From an uncultured bacterium (GTDB taxonomy: Bacteria; Bacillota; Negativicutes; Acidaminococcales; Acidaminococcaceae), in contig CAJMQS010000023.1 in the NCBI GenBank assembly GCA_905215645.1, forward strand, positions 1 through 35,220: a stretch of DNA of 35,220 bases. Reading direction: 5' to 3'. Made by a program: the position numbers and the translations under genes. The first letter of the stretch is position 1, and every line of letters begins with the position of its first letter. A model generated the notes under the pieces. It had not been told where the DNA came from and made no database searches. It worked only from the letters and a program-made list of their open reading frames with translations. Shown one piece after another: positions 7,565 to 15,635 of this stretch.

Positions 7565-8935
7565 TTACTTGCCCACACAGAACTGGGCAAAGATCTCATC
7601 GATGATTTCATCGGGGACATCTTCCCCGGTGATTTCTCCCAGATCATGGAGGGTCTGGGTCAGATCGATGGTCAAACAGTCATAGGGCAGGTGCTGCCGA
7701 GCCCCCTCCAGGGCATCCTCCAGGCTCCGGAGCGCCTTTTCCAACAGGTCCTGCTGCCGGGCATTCTGGGTCATGCTGCTGCTTTCGCTGTCGGACCCTT
7801 CCCCGTAGACGAACTCCTGGAGCCACTGTTCCACTTGTTCCAGGCCTTCTCCGGTCTTCACCGACAGGACGATCACATCCGAACTGCCATATTCCCGCCG
7901 GAGTTCTTCTGTATCCAATACCTGGGGAAGATCCGATTTGTTGACCAGGATCAGCTTCTTCCGGTCCTTCAGGCTCCGGAGCAGCTCCCGATCCTCCCCG
8001 CTGAGGGGCTGGGATCCGTCCAGCACCACCAGAGCCAGCTGGGCATCTTCCAGGGCAGCCCGGGACCGTTCCACCCCGATTTTTTCCACCAGGTCTTCCG
8101 TATCCCGCAGCCCTGCAGTATCCGTCAGGACCAAGGGAATGCCCCCGATGGTCATCTGTTCTTCAATGATATCCCGGGTGGTCCCAGGAATGTTGGACAC
8201 AATGGCCCGATCCGCCTGGAGCAGGCTGTTGAGCAGGCTGGACTTCCCCACATTGGGACGGCCTACGATGGCGGTCCGGAGCCCTTCCCGGAGGATCCGT
8301 CCGGCACTGCCCTGGCGCACCAGCCGGGCTACTGCCCCTTGGGCCTCTGCCAGCACCTCTGCCGCCCGATCGTAAGTCACTTCTTCGATATCTTCTTCCG
8401 GATAATCGATGGCTGCTTCCAGCTGGACCACCAGGTCCCGGAGTTCCTTCCGCAGTTCCCGGACTTTCCGGGACAGCCCCCCCTCGTGGCCCCGGTTGGC
8501 TGCCACCAGAGCCTGCCGGCTCTTGGCATTGATGATATCCATGACGCTTTCCGCTTCCGCCAGGTCCAGCCGTCCGTTCAGGAAGGCCCGTTTGGTGAAT
8601 TCTCCCGGTTCTGCCGGCCGGGCTCCCGCCTGATAAGTCAAGGACAGGATTTCCTGTAGGGCCTGCCTGCCTCCATGGCATTGGATCTCACAGACATCTT
8701 CCCCTGTATAGGAATGGGGACCCGGCATATAAACAGCCAGCACTTCATCGATGGGCTGCCCTTTCCGATCCAGGATATGCCCGTACAGGAGCTTCCGGGC
8801 ATTTTCCCTTCCAAGCTTTTCCCGGCCGGCAAAGATCCTGTCCGCAATGGCCAGGCTGTCCGGTCCGCTGAGCCGGATCACGCCGATGGAACCCACCCCA
8901 AGGGCGGTAGCAATGGCACTAATCGTATCGTCCAT
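7565..8935 (-). CDS. mnmE: tRNA modification GTPase MnmE (TrmE)
   Basis: This 456-residue GTPase is the partner of MnmG. The N-terminal folate-binding-like domain starts MDDTISAIATALGVGSIGVI. The inserted G domain has P-loop GRPNVGKS (225-232), GTTRDI, DTAG (272-275) and NKSD (332-335). The conserved C-terminal FCVGK (452-456) carries the catalytic-site cysteine. Two adjacent ATGs (8938, 8935) both suit the upstream GGAGG, and I use 8935. The T-run of an intrinsic terminator ends only about nine bases before the ribosome-binding site, so expression may depend on readthrough. Confidence 0.96.
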   Translation of the reverse strand: MDDTISAIATALGVGSIGVIRLSGPDSLAIADRIFAGREKLGRENARKLLYGHILDRKGQPIDEVLAVYMPGPHSYTGEDVCEIQCHGGRQALQEILSLTYQAGARPAEPGEFTKRAFLNGRLDLAEAESVMDIINAKSRQALVAANRGHEGGLSRKVRELRKELRDLVVQLEAAIDYPEEDIEEVTYDRAAEVLAEAQGAVARLVRQGSAGRILREGLRTAIVGRPNVGKSSLLNSLLQADRAIVSNIPGTTRDIIEEQMTIGGIPLVLTDTAGLRDTEDLVEKIGVERSRAALEDAQLALVVLDGSQPLSGEDRELLRSLKDRKKLILVNKSDLPQVLDTEELRREYGSSDVIVLSVKTGEGLEQVEQWLQEFVYGEGSDSESSSMTQNARQQDLLEKALRSLEDALEGARQHLPYDCLTIDLTQTLHDLGEITGEDVPDEIIDEIFAQFCVGK

Positions 8936-8953
8936 CATTTCTTCCTCCATAGC

Positions 8954-8987
8954 AAAAAGAGGGGCTGTTGCATACGGCAACAGCCCC
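8954..8987 (-). terminator. Intrinsic terminator of the rpmH-jag operon
   Basis: The stem GGGGCTGTTGC/GCAACAGCCCC type hairpin (8961-8987) is followed on the minus strand by TCTTTTT. It sits at one end of repeat R1, and its T-run abuts the mnmE ribosome-binding site. Confidence 0.8.
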
Positions 8988-9146
8988 GTCAACGGTCAGC
9001 TGTCAACGGTCAACTGCCGAAGGAAGCCGGCACAGCCGGCTTTGAACATCGGCAAAACAATTTGAGCAACCAACTTCTTTTCCCATTTCAAAATCAATTT
9101 GCAAAATTGATTTCCAACGGCCGCTGACCGCTGACTGTTGACCGCT
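8961..9146 (+). repeat. Composite intergenic repeat, copy R1
   Basis: In order: the GTTGC hairpin; the short repeats GTCAACGGTCAGCTGTCAAC; a middle part containing GGCTTTGAACATCGG; an AT inverted repeat AAATCAATTT-GCA-AAATTGATTT (9091-9113); then CCAACGGCCGCTGACCGCTG and TGTTGACCGCT. Both ends recur in R3 (opposite strand), and the middle and AT repeat recur in R2. It has no ORF of its own and fills the gap between jag and mnmE. Confidence 0.8.
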
Positions 9147-9162
9147 CTGACAACTGGTTCTC

Positions 9163-9909
9163 TTATTTCAGATCAATGACTACTTTGCGGTAGGGTTCTT
9201 CCCCTTCACTGTAGGTAGTGATCGCCGGATCATTCTGCAGGCTTACGTGTACGATCTTCCGTTCATAGGGATTCATCGGTTCCAGCATAGCCTTTTTCCG
9301 CGTCCGTTTCACCCGGTCTGCCAAGTTCTTGGCCAGCCTTTCCAGGGTCTGCCGCCGCCGTTCCCGGTAATTTTCCGCATCCAGGATCACCCGGTTCCAG
9401 CTCCGGTGGCCCTTATTCCCAGCCAGATTGGTCAGGTACTGGAGGGCATCCAGGGTCTGGCCGTGCTTGCCGATCAGCACACCGATCCCATCTCCATGAA
9501 TCTTCAGGATGATCTCATCCTCTTTCCGGCTGATGAATTTTTCAATGAGCAGATCCATTCTCATGGCTGCGAAGATGTTTTCCAGAAAAGCCTTGGCAGC
9601 TGCCGCGGTTTCCTGGCGTTCCGCCTCCTGTTCTGCAGCAGGGTCCCGGCTTACGGTATCCGCTCCAGCAGTTTCCTCTGCTTCAGTTGGTTCTTCCGTA
9701 ACGGCAGGCACTGCTTCCGGTTCTGCCGGAATTTCTTCCCGGACAGTGACCCGGACTTTGGCATCCCGTCCTCCAAAGAGGCCCAGGATGGAACTCTTGG
9801 AAGCTTCCAGGACTTCCACATCTACTTGTTCCCGGCTGACGCCCAATTCAGCAAGAGCTGCCTGCACCGCGTCTTCGACGGTTTTGCCCGTCTTTTCCAC
9901 CATGTTCAT
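9163..9909 (-). CDS. jag: RNA-binding protein Jag/KhpB (Jag_N, KH, R3H)
   Basis: This 248-residue cytoplasmic RNA-binding protein is linked in other Firmicutes to cell division and envelope control. The Jag-N domain is at residues 1-57 with the KSSILGLFGGRDAKV motif. An acidic Glu/Ala/Pro linker (60-105) follows, then a KH domain with GKHG at 147-150 and a C-terminal R3H domain (about 185-248) containing RRRQTLERLA and MNPYERKIVH. The ATG at 9909 is supported by GGAGG seven bases upstream. It is the last gene of rpmH-rnpA-yidD-yidC-jag, the usual neighbourhood of the membrane insertase. Confidence 0.93.
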   Translation of the reverse strand: MNMVEKTGKTVEDAVQAALAELGVSREQVDVEVLEASKSSILGLFGGRDAKVRVTVREEIPAEPEAVPAVTEEPTEAEETAGADTVSRDPAAEQEAERQETAAAAKAFLENIFAAMRMDLLIEKFISRKEDEIILKIHGDGIGVLIGKHGQTLDALQYLTNLAGNKGHRSWNRVILDAENYRERRRQTLERLAKNLADRVKRTRKKAMLEPMNPYERKIVHVSLQNDPAITTYSEGEEPYRKVVIDLK

Positions 9910-9943
9910 CTTCCTGCCTCCTTACAGGCCATTATGGCACTTT

Positions 9944-10576
9944 TTATGGTTCTTTCTTATTCCGGTCCAGCAGGAACTGCTGGCCGATCTGCATGATGTT
10001 CATGACTACCCAGTACAGCACCAGGCCCGCAGGGAATTTCAAGCTGATGTACCCGATGAAAAGAGGCATGAAATACAGCATGATCTTACCCTGAGGATTG
10101 TCCGAAGGGGGCATGGTCTGTTTGGACTGGATGAAAGTGGTGAGTGCAGACAGGATGGGAAGGATGTAATAGGGATCCGGATCCGCGATGCTCTGCATCC
10201 ACAGGAAAGAACTGGGCCCTGCATACTGGAAATCCCGGATGCCGTAGAAAATCCCGATCATGATGGGCATCTGGATCAAAAGAGGCAGGCAGCCAGCCAG
10301 AGGGTTGACGCCCTCCTGTTTGTACAGTTCGGACATCTTCTGGTTCAGGGTCACCTTGTCGTCCTTGTACCTGGCCTGGAGTTCCTTCATCTTAGGCTGG
10401 ATCCGACTCATGGCACGGGTGGAAGCGATCTGCTTGGCCGTCAGGGGAGACAGGATCAGCTTGATTAAAATGGTCATGATAATGATGGCCAGCCCGTAAC
10501 TGGGTTCCCCGATCAGACGGGTCAGTTCATAGATATGGGCCACCACCTGTTGGACAAACGAGCTTAAAATTTCCAA
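9944..10576 (-). CDS. yidC: Membrane protein insertase YidC/Oxa1 family
   Basis: This 210-residue inner-membrane protein inserts and folds membrane proteins with or without SecYEG. It has the Gram-positive short layout: a first membrane helix (IIIMTILIKLILSPLT), the cytoplasmic amphipathic hairpin RAMSRIQPKMKELQARYKDD, then NPLAGCLPLLIQMPIMIGIF, a third segment, and FPAGLVLYWVVMNIMQIGQQ. No lipoprotein signal or large periplasmic domain is present, so it is the minimal form. It lies between yidD and jag as in many Firmicutes. At about 210 residues it is shorter than SpoIIIJ. Confidence 0.95.
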   Translation of the reverse strand: MEILSSFVQQVVAHIYELTRLIGEPSYGLAIIIMTILIKLILSPLTAKQIASTRAMSRIQPKMKELQARYKDDKVTLNQKMSELYKQEGVNPLAGCLPLLIQMPIMIGIFYGIRDFQYAGPSSFLWMQSIADPDPYYILPILSALTTFIQSKQTMPPSDNPQGKIMLYFMPLFIGYISLKFPAGLVLYWVVMNIMQIGQQFLLDRNKKEP

Positions 10577-10602
10577 AGTTCGACTCCTTTTCTTCCTGTC
10601 CG

Positions 10603-10812
10603 TTACGGCACAGGATCATATCCACCCTTGTGGAAAGGATGACATTTCAGTATTCTCTTCACAGCCAGATAGGATCCTTTCAGAAAACCGTATTTCTGCA
10701 CTGCCTCCAGCGCATATTGGGAGCAGGTAGGGTAAAACCTGCACCGGGGCGGAAAACAGGGAGAAATCCACACCTGATAAAAACGGATCAGGGCAATCGC
10801 GATTGTTTTCAT
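10603..10812 (-). CDS. yidD: Membrane protein insertion efficiency factor YidD
   Basis: This 69-residue protein of the YidD family carries the hallmark CRFYPTCSQYALEA and the C-terminal CHPFHKGGYDPVP. It probably sits at the inner face of the membrane and assists YidC. I start it at the ATG of MKTIAIALIRFYQ, which follows GGAGAGGCCT. A GTG eight codons earlier overlaps the rnpA stop (GTGA) and is a possible alternative. It is located between rnpA and yidC as expected. Confidence 0.92.
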   Translation of the reverse strand: MKTIAIALIRFYQVWISPCFPPRCRFYPTCSQYALEAVQKYGFLKGSYLAVKRILKCHPFHKGGYDPVP

Positions 10813-10832
10813 AGGCCTCTCCGGTACTACAG

Positions 10833-11192
10833 TCACAGCAGCCCGGCCTTCCTGGCCAGCCGCCGAAAAACTTCCTGATAGACTCCATAGGGAGCATGGG
10901 CCAGACGATGGCGGGCAACCCAGACGATGGCGTTCTTTCCCTTCAGGCCGGCCTGTTCCTTCCGGAACACTTCCCGCATCCGCCGTTTCACCTGGTTGCG
11001 CAGCACAGCATGCCCCAGCCGTTTGCCCACAGCCGTCCCCAGCTGGTTCCGTCCATTGGCGGAGGGAAGTACATAAAAAACGCCGTATCGGTCCACATAA
11101 GACCTGCCTTTTTCATAGATTTCCTGGAACCGCTCATGGGACTTGACCCGATTGGCCTGGGTATATTTCTTTCGGGGAACATTCTGTTCCAA
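10833..11192 (-). CDS. rnpA: Ribonuclease P protein component
   Basis: This 119-residue basic protein helps RNase P RNA mature tRNA 5' ends. It contains the substrate-cleft residues after NRVKSHERFQEIYEKGRS and the RNR motif RNQVKRRMRE (65-74). The only plausible start in frame is TTG at 11192 with a weak ribosome-binding site, so initiation may be poor or coupled to rpmH. A hairpin lies between it and rpmH. The length and composition are normal. Confidence 0.93.
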   Translation of the reverse strand: MEQNVPRKKYTQANRVKSHERFQEIYEKGRSYVDRYGVFYVLPSANGRNQLGTAVGKRLGHAVLRNQVKRRMREVFRKEQAGLKGKNAIVWVARHRLAHAPYGVYQEVFRRLARKAGLL

Positions 11193-11217
11193 AGTCCTGC
11201 ACCTGCCTTGTAGTAAA

Positions 11218-11240
11218 ATAGGCCGCGAAGAGCGGCCTAT
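11218..11240 (-). terminator. Hairpin between rpmH and rnpA (attenuator-like)
   Basis: A nine-bp perfect stem ATAGGCCGC/GCGGCCTAT with loop TCTTC is followed on the minus strand by only TTT(T)ACTAC. It lies 8-30 bases after the rpmH stop. With a short T-run it may only partly terminate, lowering rnpA relative to rpmH. Confidence 0.6.
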
Positions 11241-11248
11241 CTTATTCT

Positions 11249-11383
11249 TTATGCAGACAATCTCTTTCTGCCTTTTGCACGTCTTCTCTTTAAGACTTGT
11301 TTACCACCCAAAGTCTTCATTCTTTCTCTGAAGCCATGAGTCTTTTTTCTCCGATTGTTATTCGGTTGAAAAGTTCTCTTCAT
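11249..11383 (-). CDS. rpmH: 50S ribosomal protein L34
   Basis: On the minus strand the ATG at 11383 opens a 44-codon frame, beginning MKRTFQPNNNRRKKTHGFRE and ending KRRRAKGRKRLSA. This is a complete L34 with the family's MKRTxQPN start and RRxKGRxxL end. AAGGGAGGG lies upstream. It is the first gene of the rpmH-rnpA-yidD-yidC-jag transcript and has a perfect-consensus promoter. Its codons (AGA, TTA) differ from the GC-rich neighbours. Confidence 0.97.
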   Translation of the reverse strand: MKRTFQPNNNRRKKTHGFRERMKTLGGKQVLKRRRAKGRKRLSA

Positions 11384-11455
11384 GTTCCTAACCCTCCCTT
11401 GCCTCCAAAGATACGTCAAGATCTATAATATGTAAATCGTTTGACAGCTCATATC

Positions 11456-11484
11456 ATTATAAGAGGAAAAAGGAAGAGTGTCAA
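11456..11484 (-). promoter_or_regulatory. Consensus promoter of rpmH operon
   Basis: On the minus strand TTGACA (11479-11484), exactly 17 bases, then TATAAT (11456-11461). Both hexamers are perfect. The start would be near 11449, leaving a leader of about 65 bases before the rpmH ATG. Confidence 0.9.
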
Positions 11485-11523
11485 TATATTTACAAAGAAA
11501 ACCGGAAAAACCTGGATTTTTTC

Positions 11524-12000
11524 TTACTTCTCATGGACCCGTTTCCCGGTCATGTGTTCTGGGATCAGTTCCAACATGGTTACCCGGCTGGCGGCACGTG
11601 TCATCACATCATCCACTGCGGCTTCCGTGGGATAATATTTCAGTCCGATCTGCCGCAGGAGGGCCATTCCCCGTTCCCGATCCTCCAGGATCCGGAGACG
11701 GCCGAAAATGATCACAGAACGCACCGTATAGGCCCAGTCCCCCTCCAGTTTCACGCCTTCATCATGGACACAGAATGAAACTTTGTCACAGCGCCGGAGG
11801 GCATCGATCTTGTGTCCTTCACCGGCACCGTGGAAATAGATCCGGTGGGATCCCGGATCGAAATAATAATTGATGGGCAGGGCGTAGGGATAGCCCTCAT
11901 CGCCGGCAAGGGCCAAGGTTCCCCGTCTTCCCTCTTTCAGTACTTCCAGGCATTCCTCCTCTGGGAGAGCCTGTTTGAAACGCCTCATAGGACGGAACAT
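11524..12000 (-). CDS. Pyridoxamine 5'-phosphate oxidase-related flavoprotein (NimA-like)
   Basis: This 158-residue protein has the FMN-binding split-barrel pattern of the NimA/PF12900 group. It starts MRRFKQALPEEECLEVLKEG, then GTLALAGDEGYPYALPINYYFD, IYFHGAGEGHKIDALRRCDKVSFCV, and TVRSVIIFGRLRIL. Family members bind FMN or related cofactors, and some reduce nitroimidazoles, but substrate and resistance cannot be inferred here. A strong AAAGGAGGC precedes the ATG. It lies 48 bases after the M20 gene, probably as the last gene of the ansA operon. I see no clear terminator between it and the rpmH promoter. Confidence 0.85.
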   Translation of the reverse strand: MFRPMRRFKQALPEEECLEVLKEGRRGTLALAGDEGYPYALPINYYFDPGSHRIYFHGAGEGHKIDALRRCDKVSFCVHDEGVKLEGDWAYTVRSVIIFGRLRILEDRERGMALLRQIGLKYYPTEAAVDDVMTRAASRVTMLELIPEHMTGKRVHEK

Positions 12001-12048
12001 GGTATCAGCCTCCTTTGTGTGAGGGGCTGCCGCTTGGACGACAGTCCC

Positions 12049-13464
12049 TTATTTCCCATACCCTCTCGGCATCACTTCTGGGGGAATGGGGCATCGATAA
12101 GTCCGGCCAGACAGCCGTTTCTGCAGTTCGGCTTTGGCTGCAGCCAGCACTTCCGGCTGTCCGTACAGGGTCTTTGCCCCTTCTGCCAGGACCCGGGCCG
12201 CAAAGAAACAGCCCTTCAGGGCCACGCTGCCCGTTCCCTGAGCCACCCACTGCCAGGAATGGGCGCTGGTACCGATGGCGAAACAAGCTGCGGCAAACTG
12301 GCCCAGGGGTGTGATCCAACTCACATCCCCTGTATCTGAAGACCCCATGGCCGAAGCACTGGTAGGCTGATAGGGCAGGAGGAAGGATCCGGCAGGGTCC
12401 TTCCGGATCAGTTCTTCCCGGAGTTCGGGATCTGGGAAGGGGGCCATCCCTGGGTCCTTCAGTACTCGTTCCTCCCCAGCCAGTTCCTGGAACTTCTTCA
12501 GGAAAGCCTTTTCTTCCTCCGTCCGTACCGGGACTCCCACACGTTCCATAGCATCATGGAGGACCTGCCCCAGGACACGATTGGGGATGATATTGGAAAC
12601 CGCTTTGTCAAACCGGACCGTCATTTCAGTCTCCGTCATCAAGGCTGCTCCCCGAGCAATGTTCACTACTCGTTCATACAACCTTCTGGTCTCTTCATTG
12701 GTCCGGGATCGGATCAGATAAAGGACTTCCGCTTTAGGTTGTACAACGTTGGGTGAAACACCTCCCGTATCCAAAATGGCATAATGGACCCGTTCGTAAT
12801 CGGCCATATGTTCCCGCAGGTAATTGACCCCCACATCCATCAGTTCAACGGCATCCAGGGCACTCCGGCCGTTCTGGGGAGAAGCTGCTGCATGGGCTGC
12901 CCGGCCTTGGAAGGAAAAGGCCGCCTGGATATTGGCCTGGTTGGATCCTACCATCACTTCGTTCTGGGTCCCAGGATGCCAGGTCAGCGCCCCATCTACA
13001 TCTTTAAAGAGCCCTTCCCGGGCCATATAAGTCTTGCCGCTGCCCCCTTCTTCCGCCGGACAGCCATACACCCGTACCGTCCCTTTCCCGGGATGCCCTT
13101 CCAAGTATGTCTTCAAAAGCAGTCCAGCCCCTGCTGCTGCGGTGCCCAAAAGAGAATGGCCGCAGCCATGGCCGTTGGCGCAGCCCTTCCGAGGGGCGGG
13201 ACGGCAGACCCCTGCTTCCTGGCTGAGTCCGGACAAAGCATCATATTCCCCCAGGAGAGCGATCACAGGCTTCCCCGTTCCATATTCTGCCAGGAAAGCC
13301 GTAGGCATGTGGGCCAGCCCCCGGGTAACCCGGAACCCATGCCGCTCCAGCAGCCCGGCCATGGCTTCTGCCGAACGGAACTCCTGGAATTTCAGTTCCG
13401 CTGCGTTCCAGATCTGTTCATTCAATTCCGTCAGTTCTCTTTCAAAGGGTTCCAGCCCTTCCAT
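12049..13464 (-). CDS. M20 family amidohydrolase (AbgB/p-aminobenzoyl-glutamate hydrolase-like)
   Basis: This 471-residue metallopeptidase-like enzyme begins LTELNEQIWNAAELKFQEFRSAEAM. It has GEYDALSGLSQ (72-82), the metal motif NGHGCGHSLLG (97-107) and the acidic pair CPAEEGGSG (E138, E139). A dimerisation insert contains FQGRAAHAA. The long C-terminal part with SASAMGSSDTGDVSW is typical of AbgB rather than of simple aminoacylases, so the likely reaction is hydrolysis of an N-acyl or peptide-like amide in the cytoplasm. The exact substrate is unknown. AAAGGAGGGACCTT supports the start. A 30-bp element shared with the origin region (13482-13519) lies just upstream. Confidence 0.85.
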   Translation of the reverse strand: MEGLEPFERELTELNEQIWNAAELKFQEFRSAEAMAGLLERHGFRVTRGLAHMPTAFLAEYGTGKPVIALLGEYDALSGLSQEAGVCRPAPRKGCANGHGCGHSLLGTAAAGAGLLLKTYLEGHPGKGTVRVYGCPAEEGGSGKTYMAREGLFKDVDGALTWHPGTQNEVMVGSNQANIQAAFSFQGRAAHAAASPQNGRSALDAVELMDVGVNYLREHMADYERVHYAILDTGGVSPNVVQPKAEVLYLIRSRTNEETRRLYERVVNIARGAALMTETEMTVRFDKAVSNIIPNRVLGQVLHDAMERVGVPVRTEEEKAFLKKFQELAGEERVLKDPGMAPFPDPELREELIRKDPAGSFLLPYQPTSASAMGSSDTGDVSWITPLGQFAAACFAIGTSAHSWQWVAQGTGSVALKGCFFAARVLAEGAKTLYGQPEVLAAAKAELQKRLSGRTYRCPIPPEVMPRGYGK

Positions 13465-13481
13465 AAGGTCCCTCCTTTTAT

Positions 13482-13519
13482 AAACAACTGTTGTACGATG
13501 TTTGTAGAATGCCGGTTGT
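13482..13519. promoter_or_regulatory. ACAAC/GTTGT element upstream of the M20 gene
   Basis: This short intergenic segment contains ACAACTGTTGT, then GTTTGTAGAATGCC and GGTTGT. A closely similar stretch occurs at 23407-23441 (GTTGTATGAAGTTTGCAGGA, then TGCCAGTTGT), in the origin region. It may be a shared operator or an ancient duplication. No factor is identified. Confidence 0.4.
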
Positions 13520-13520
13520 T

Positions 13521-14567
13521 TTACTTTTCTCTCCGGGCGTCCAGTTCCTCCAGCAGCCTTTCCCGGGCCAGGTCGTAGCAGGCATCGATATACGCCTGTC
13601 CAGCCTGCCGGACCAGCTGATAGCCCAGAAAAGCAGAAGCAGCCTGCCCCACCACCGGGACGGCTTTCAAGAAACTCCTGGCAGCGAATTTCCGTCCCAG
13701 GGTCTTGATGATTACTTTGATGCCCTCTTTGCTCATCCCCCCCAGGATCATGGCCTTGTGTCCCAGGGAAATCTTTCGGCTGCTGTGGACCGCTTCCGGC
13801 GTGATGCCGAAAGCTTCCCGGATACAGCCGTACATCTGATAAAGGATCAGCAGGTCCACTGCTGCATCCACTCCGATGATAGGATTGACCCCATTGTAAG
13901 CAGCATAGGCACAGCTGCGGCGCACATAGCTCCGTGCCGCCTCCCGTTTGGCATCCAGCTGTTCCCGGGTCCTGGCTTCCGCCGTCAGGATGTACTTTTC
14001 CCGCCGGGCCGCAGGCATCTTTTCCATGATAGCGTCATTCAAGGCAGCCAGGCCGGCAGGGGCATCCTGCCGGGAACAGACAAAGACCAGGGTGAAATCT
14101 TCCCGTCCCAGCTGGGCCGCCACGTCTTTCCGGATGGCTTCTTCGCTTTCTTCCAAGCTCAAGCCTTCCTCATAAATCAGGTCCGTTTTATTCCGCACAA
14201 AGATGCAGGGCTTCCCATGGGCCGTCAGCTGGCGGAACAGTTCCGTATCTCCCTGATGGAGTTTGTCAGAGAATACGCACAGGAATAGATCATACTCCAG
14301 GAGATGGAACTGTTCCAGGAAATCTTTCCAAGGAAAAGTCTTTGTCCCGTACCCCGGCAGATCGATGAAAGTGGCATCCCCATGTTCCACCAAAAGCGGT
14401 TCCCGGGTGGTATCCGTTTCCACTCCCACAGGAGCCGCCTGATAGCCGCAGATGGCATTGATCAGGCTGGATTTACCGGAACCGGGCTGACCGAAAAGGA
14501 CGATGCTTACATTCTCCTCATCCAAGTTTTTCAGTTTTTCTTTGATTGCATTTCCGTCACTGGTCAT
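13521..14567 (-). CDS. IRG-like P-loop GTPase A
   Basis: This 348-residue protein has a GTPase domain: P-loop GQPGSGKS (26-33), a threonine switch at TDTTRE (51-56), DLPGYG (69-74) and NKTD (126-129). The spacing around DLPGYGTKTFPW, LLEYDLFLCVFSDKLHQGD and FVRNKTD resembles the interferon-inducible IRG (p47) family more than Era or TrmE. After about residue 210, NPIIGVDAAVDLLILYQMYG and KAVPVVGQAASAFLGYQLV look like membrane-associated helices. The start overlaps the stop of GTPase B (ATGA), so the pair is coupled. The function is unknown, and bacterial relatives are thought to act at membranes. Confidence 0.72.
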   Translation of the reverse strand: MTSDGNAIKEKLKNLDEENVSIVLFGQPGSGKSSLINAICGYQAAPVGVETDTTREPLLVEHGDATFIDLPGYGTKTFPWKDFLEQFHLLEYDLFLCVFSDKLHQGDTELFRQLTAHGKPCIFVRNKTDLIYEEGLSLEESEEAIRKDVAAQLGREDFTLVFVCSRQDAPAGLAALNDAIMEKMPAARREKYILTAEARTREQLDAKREAARSYVRRSCAYAAYNGVNPIIGVDAAVDLLILYQMYGCIREAFGITPEAVHSSRKISLGHKAMILGGMSKEGIKVIIKTLGRKFAARSFLKAVPVVGQAASAFLGYQLVRQAGQAYIDACYDLARERLLEELDARREK

Positions 14568-15622
14568 GGTTCCCCCATCTGGATCTCTGCCTGGAGCCGC
14601 TCCCTAGCATACCGGTAGCAGGCATCGATGTACTTCTGTCCCAAGAAATAAAGGCTCCCCGCATTGAAACCCATTACAGCAGCGCCGCCTACCACCGGGA
14701 TCGCTTTGGCCGCCTTGCCCGATGCCTTTTTCCGGAGCAGCCAGGTCAGGCCCTTGGTGACTCGTTCTCCGGTGACCCCTTCTGCCAATTTCTTCACGAT
14801 CTGGGAACTGGGTCCCTCCGGCTGTACCTCTTTCTCATTGACTCCGAAAGCTTCCCGGATGGACCGGTACAGGCTCTTCAAGATCTGGCTGTCCAGGGCT
14901 GCATCCATCCCGATTACCGGATTCAACCCGTTGGCAGCCGCCAGCACCATGAATTTTTTCAAAGACCGTTCCGCGCTGTTCCGTTTCACCAGCAGCGCTT
15001 CTTCCGTATAGGCTTTGGCATGGCGGAAGAACCGGTCCCGCCGGGCTTCCGGCAGGAGCATTCCCATAGCAATCTCAAGTTCCGGGAGCCCTCGTTCGGC
15101 CGCCGGTTTGTTCCGCCGGCAGCTGGTGAACACCACTTTTTCCCGGGGACCCACCAGACTGTGGACATCCTGCAGGATCCGGCGTTCCAGCTCTTCCCGG
15201 CTGCAGGACGGATCGTAGAGCCCGTCGCATTTATTCCGGACAAAGAGGCACACCCGGCCGGTCCGAGCGATTTTCCCGAAGAAATCCACATCAGCCTGAT
15301 GGAGCTTTCCGGCAAAGACGCAGAGGAACAGGTCATACTGGAGGGGATTGAATGCGCTGAAATAGGCATTTTCTGGGAATGCACTGGTATCATATCCGGG
15401 CAGGTCCACATAGATTACATCAGGACATTCCACAATCTGGGCCTGCCGGGTGGTATCCGTGGCCTGGCTGACCTTAGCCACCCGCTGTCCAGCCAGTTCA
15501 TTGATCAAGGAACTTTTCCCGGCTCCCGGCTGCCCGAACAGGCAGATCTTGATTTTATGGTCCCGCTCCCGCTGCCAGGCCTGCAGGAACTGGGCTACGA
15601 TGGCTTTGGTATCCCCTGCCAT
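14564..15622 (-). CDS. IRG-like P-loop GTPase B
   Basis: This 352-residue paralogue of the next gene has P-loop GQPGAGKS (30-37), TDTTRQ, DLPGYD (73-78) and NKCD (130-133). A C-terminal region contains NPVIGMDAALDSQILKSLYR and KAIPVVGGAAVMGFNAGSLY. It shares the LHQAD/LHQGD and QKYIDACYRYARERL blocks with GTPase A, although the rest is well diverged, suggesting an old duplication. AAAGGAGGCGG precedes the ATG, 13 bases after ansA. It could form a heterodimer with GTPase A, which is inference only. Confidence 0.72.
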   Translation of the reverse strand: MAGDTKAIVAQFLQAWQRERDHKIKICLFGQPGAGKSSLINELAGQRVAKVSQATDTTRQAQIVECPDVIYVDLPGYDTSAFPENAYFSAFNPLQYDLFLCVFAGKLHQADVDFFGKIARTGRVCLFVRNKCDGLYDPSCSREELERRILQDVHSLVGPREKVVFTSCRRNKPAAERGLPELEIAMGMLLPEARRDRFFRHAKAYTEEALLVKRNSAERSLKKFMVLAAANGLNPVIGMDAALDSQILKSLYRSIREAFGVNEKEVQPEGPSSQIVKKLAEGVTGERVTKGLTWLLRKKASGKAAKAIPVVGGAAVMGFNAGSLYFLGQKYIDACYRYARERLQAEIQMGEP

Positions 15623-15635
15623 TTTACCGCCTCCT

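Noticed and set aside
5817..7685. Long plus-strand frame (622 codons) opposite mnmG
   Set aside because: It crosses the mnmG-mnmE boundary, has a Phe/His/Gln-rich translation typical of antisense frames and no ribosome-binding site.
10813..10836. GTG start for yidD overlapping rnpA
   Set aside because: It would add eight non-conserved residues. The ATG at 10812 has a better ribosome-binding site and begins where the family begins. Kept only as an alternative.
11441..11466. Plus-strand TTGACA-TTATAA promoter near rpmH
   Set aside because: The spacer is only 10-11 bases. The perfect promoter is on the minus strand and explains the AT-rich sequence.
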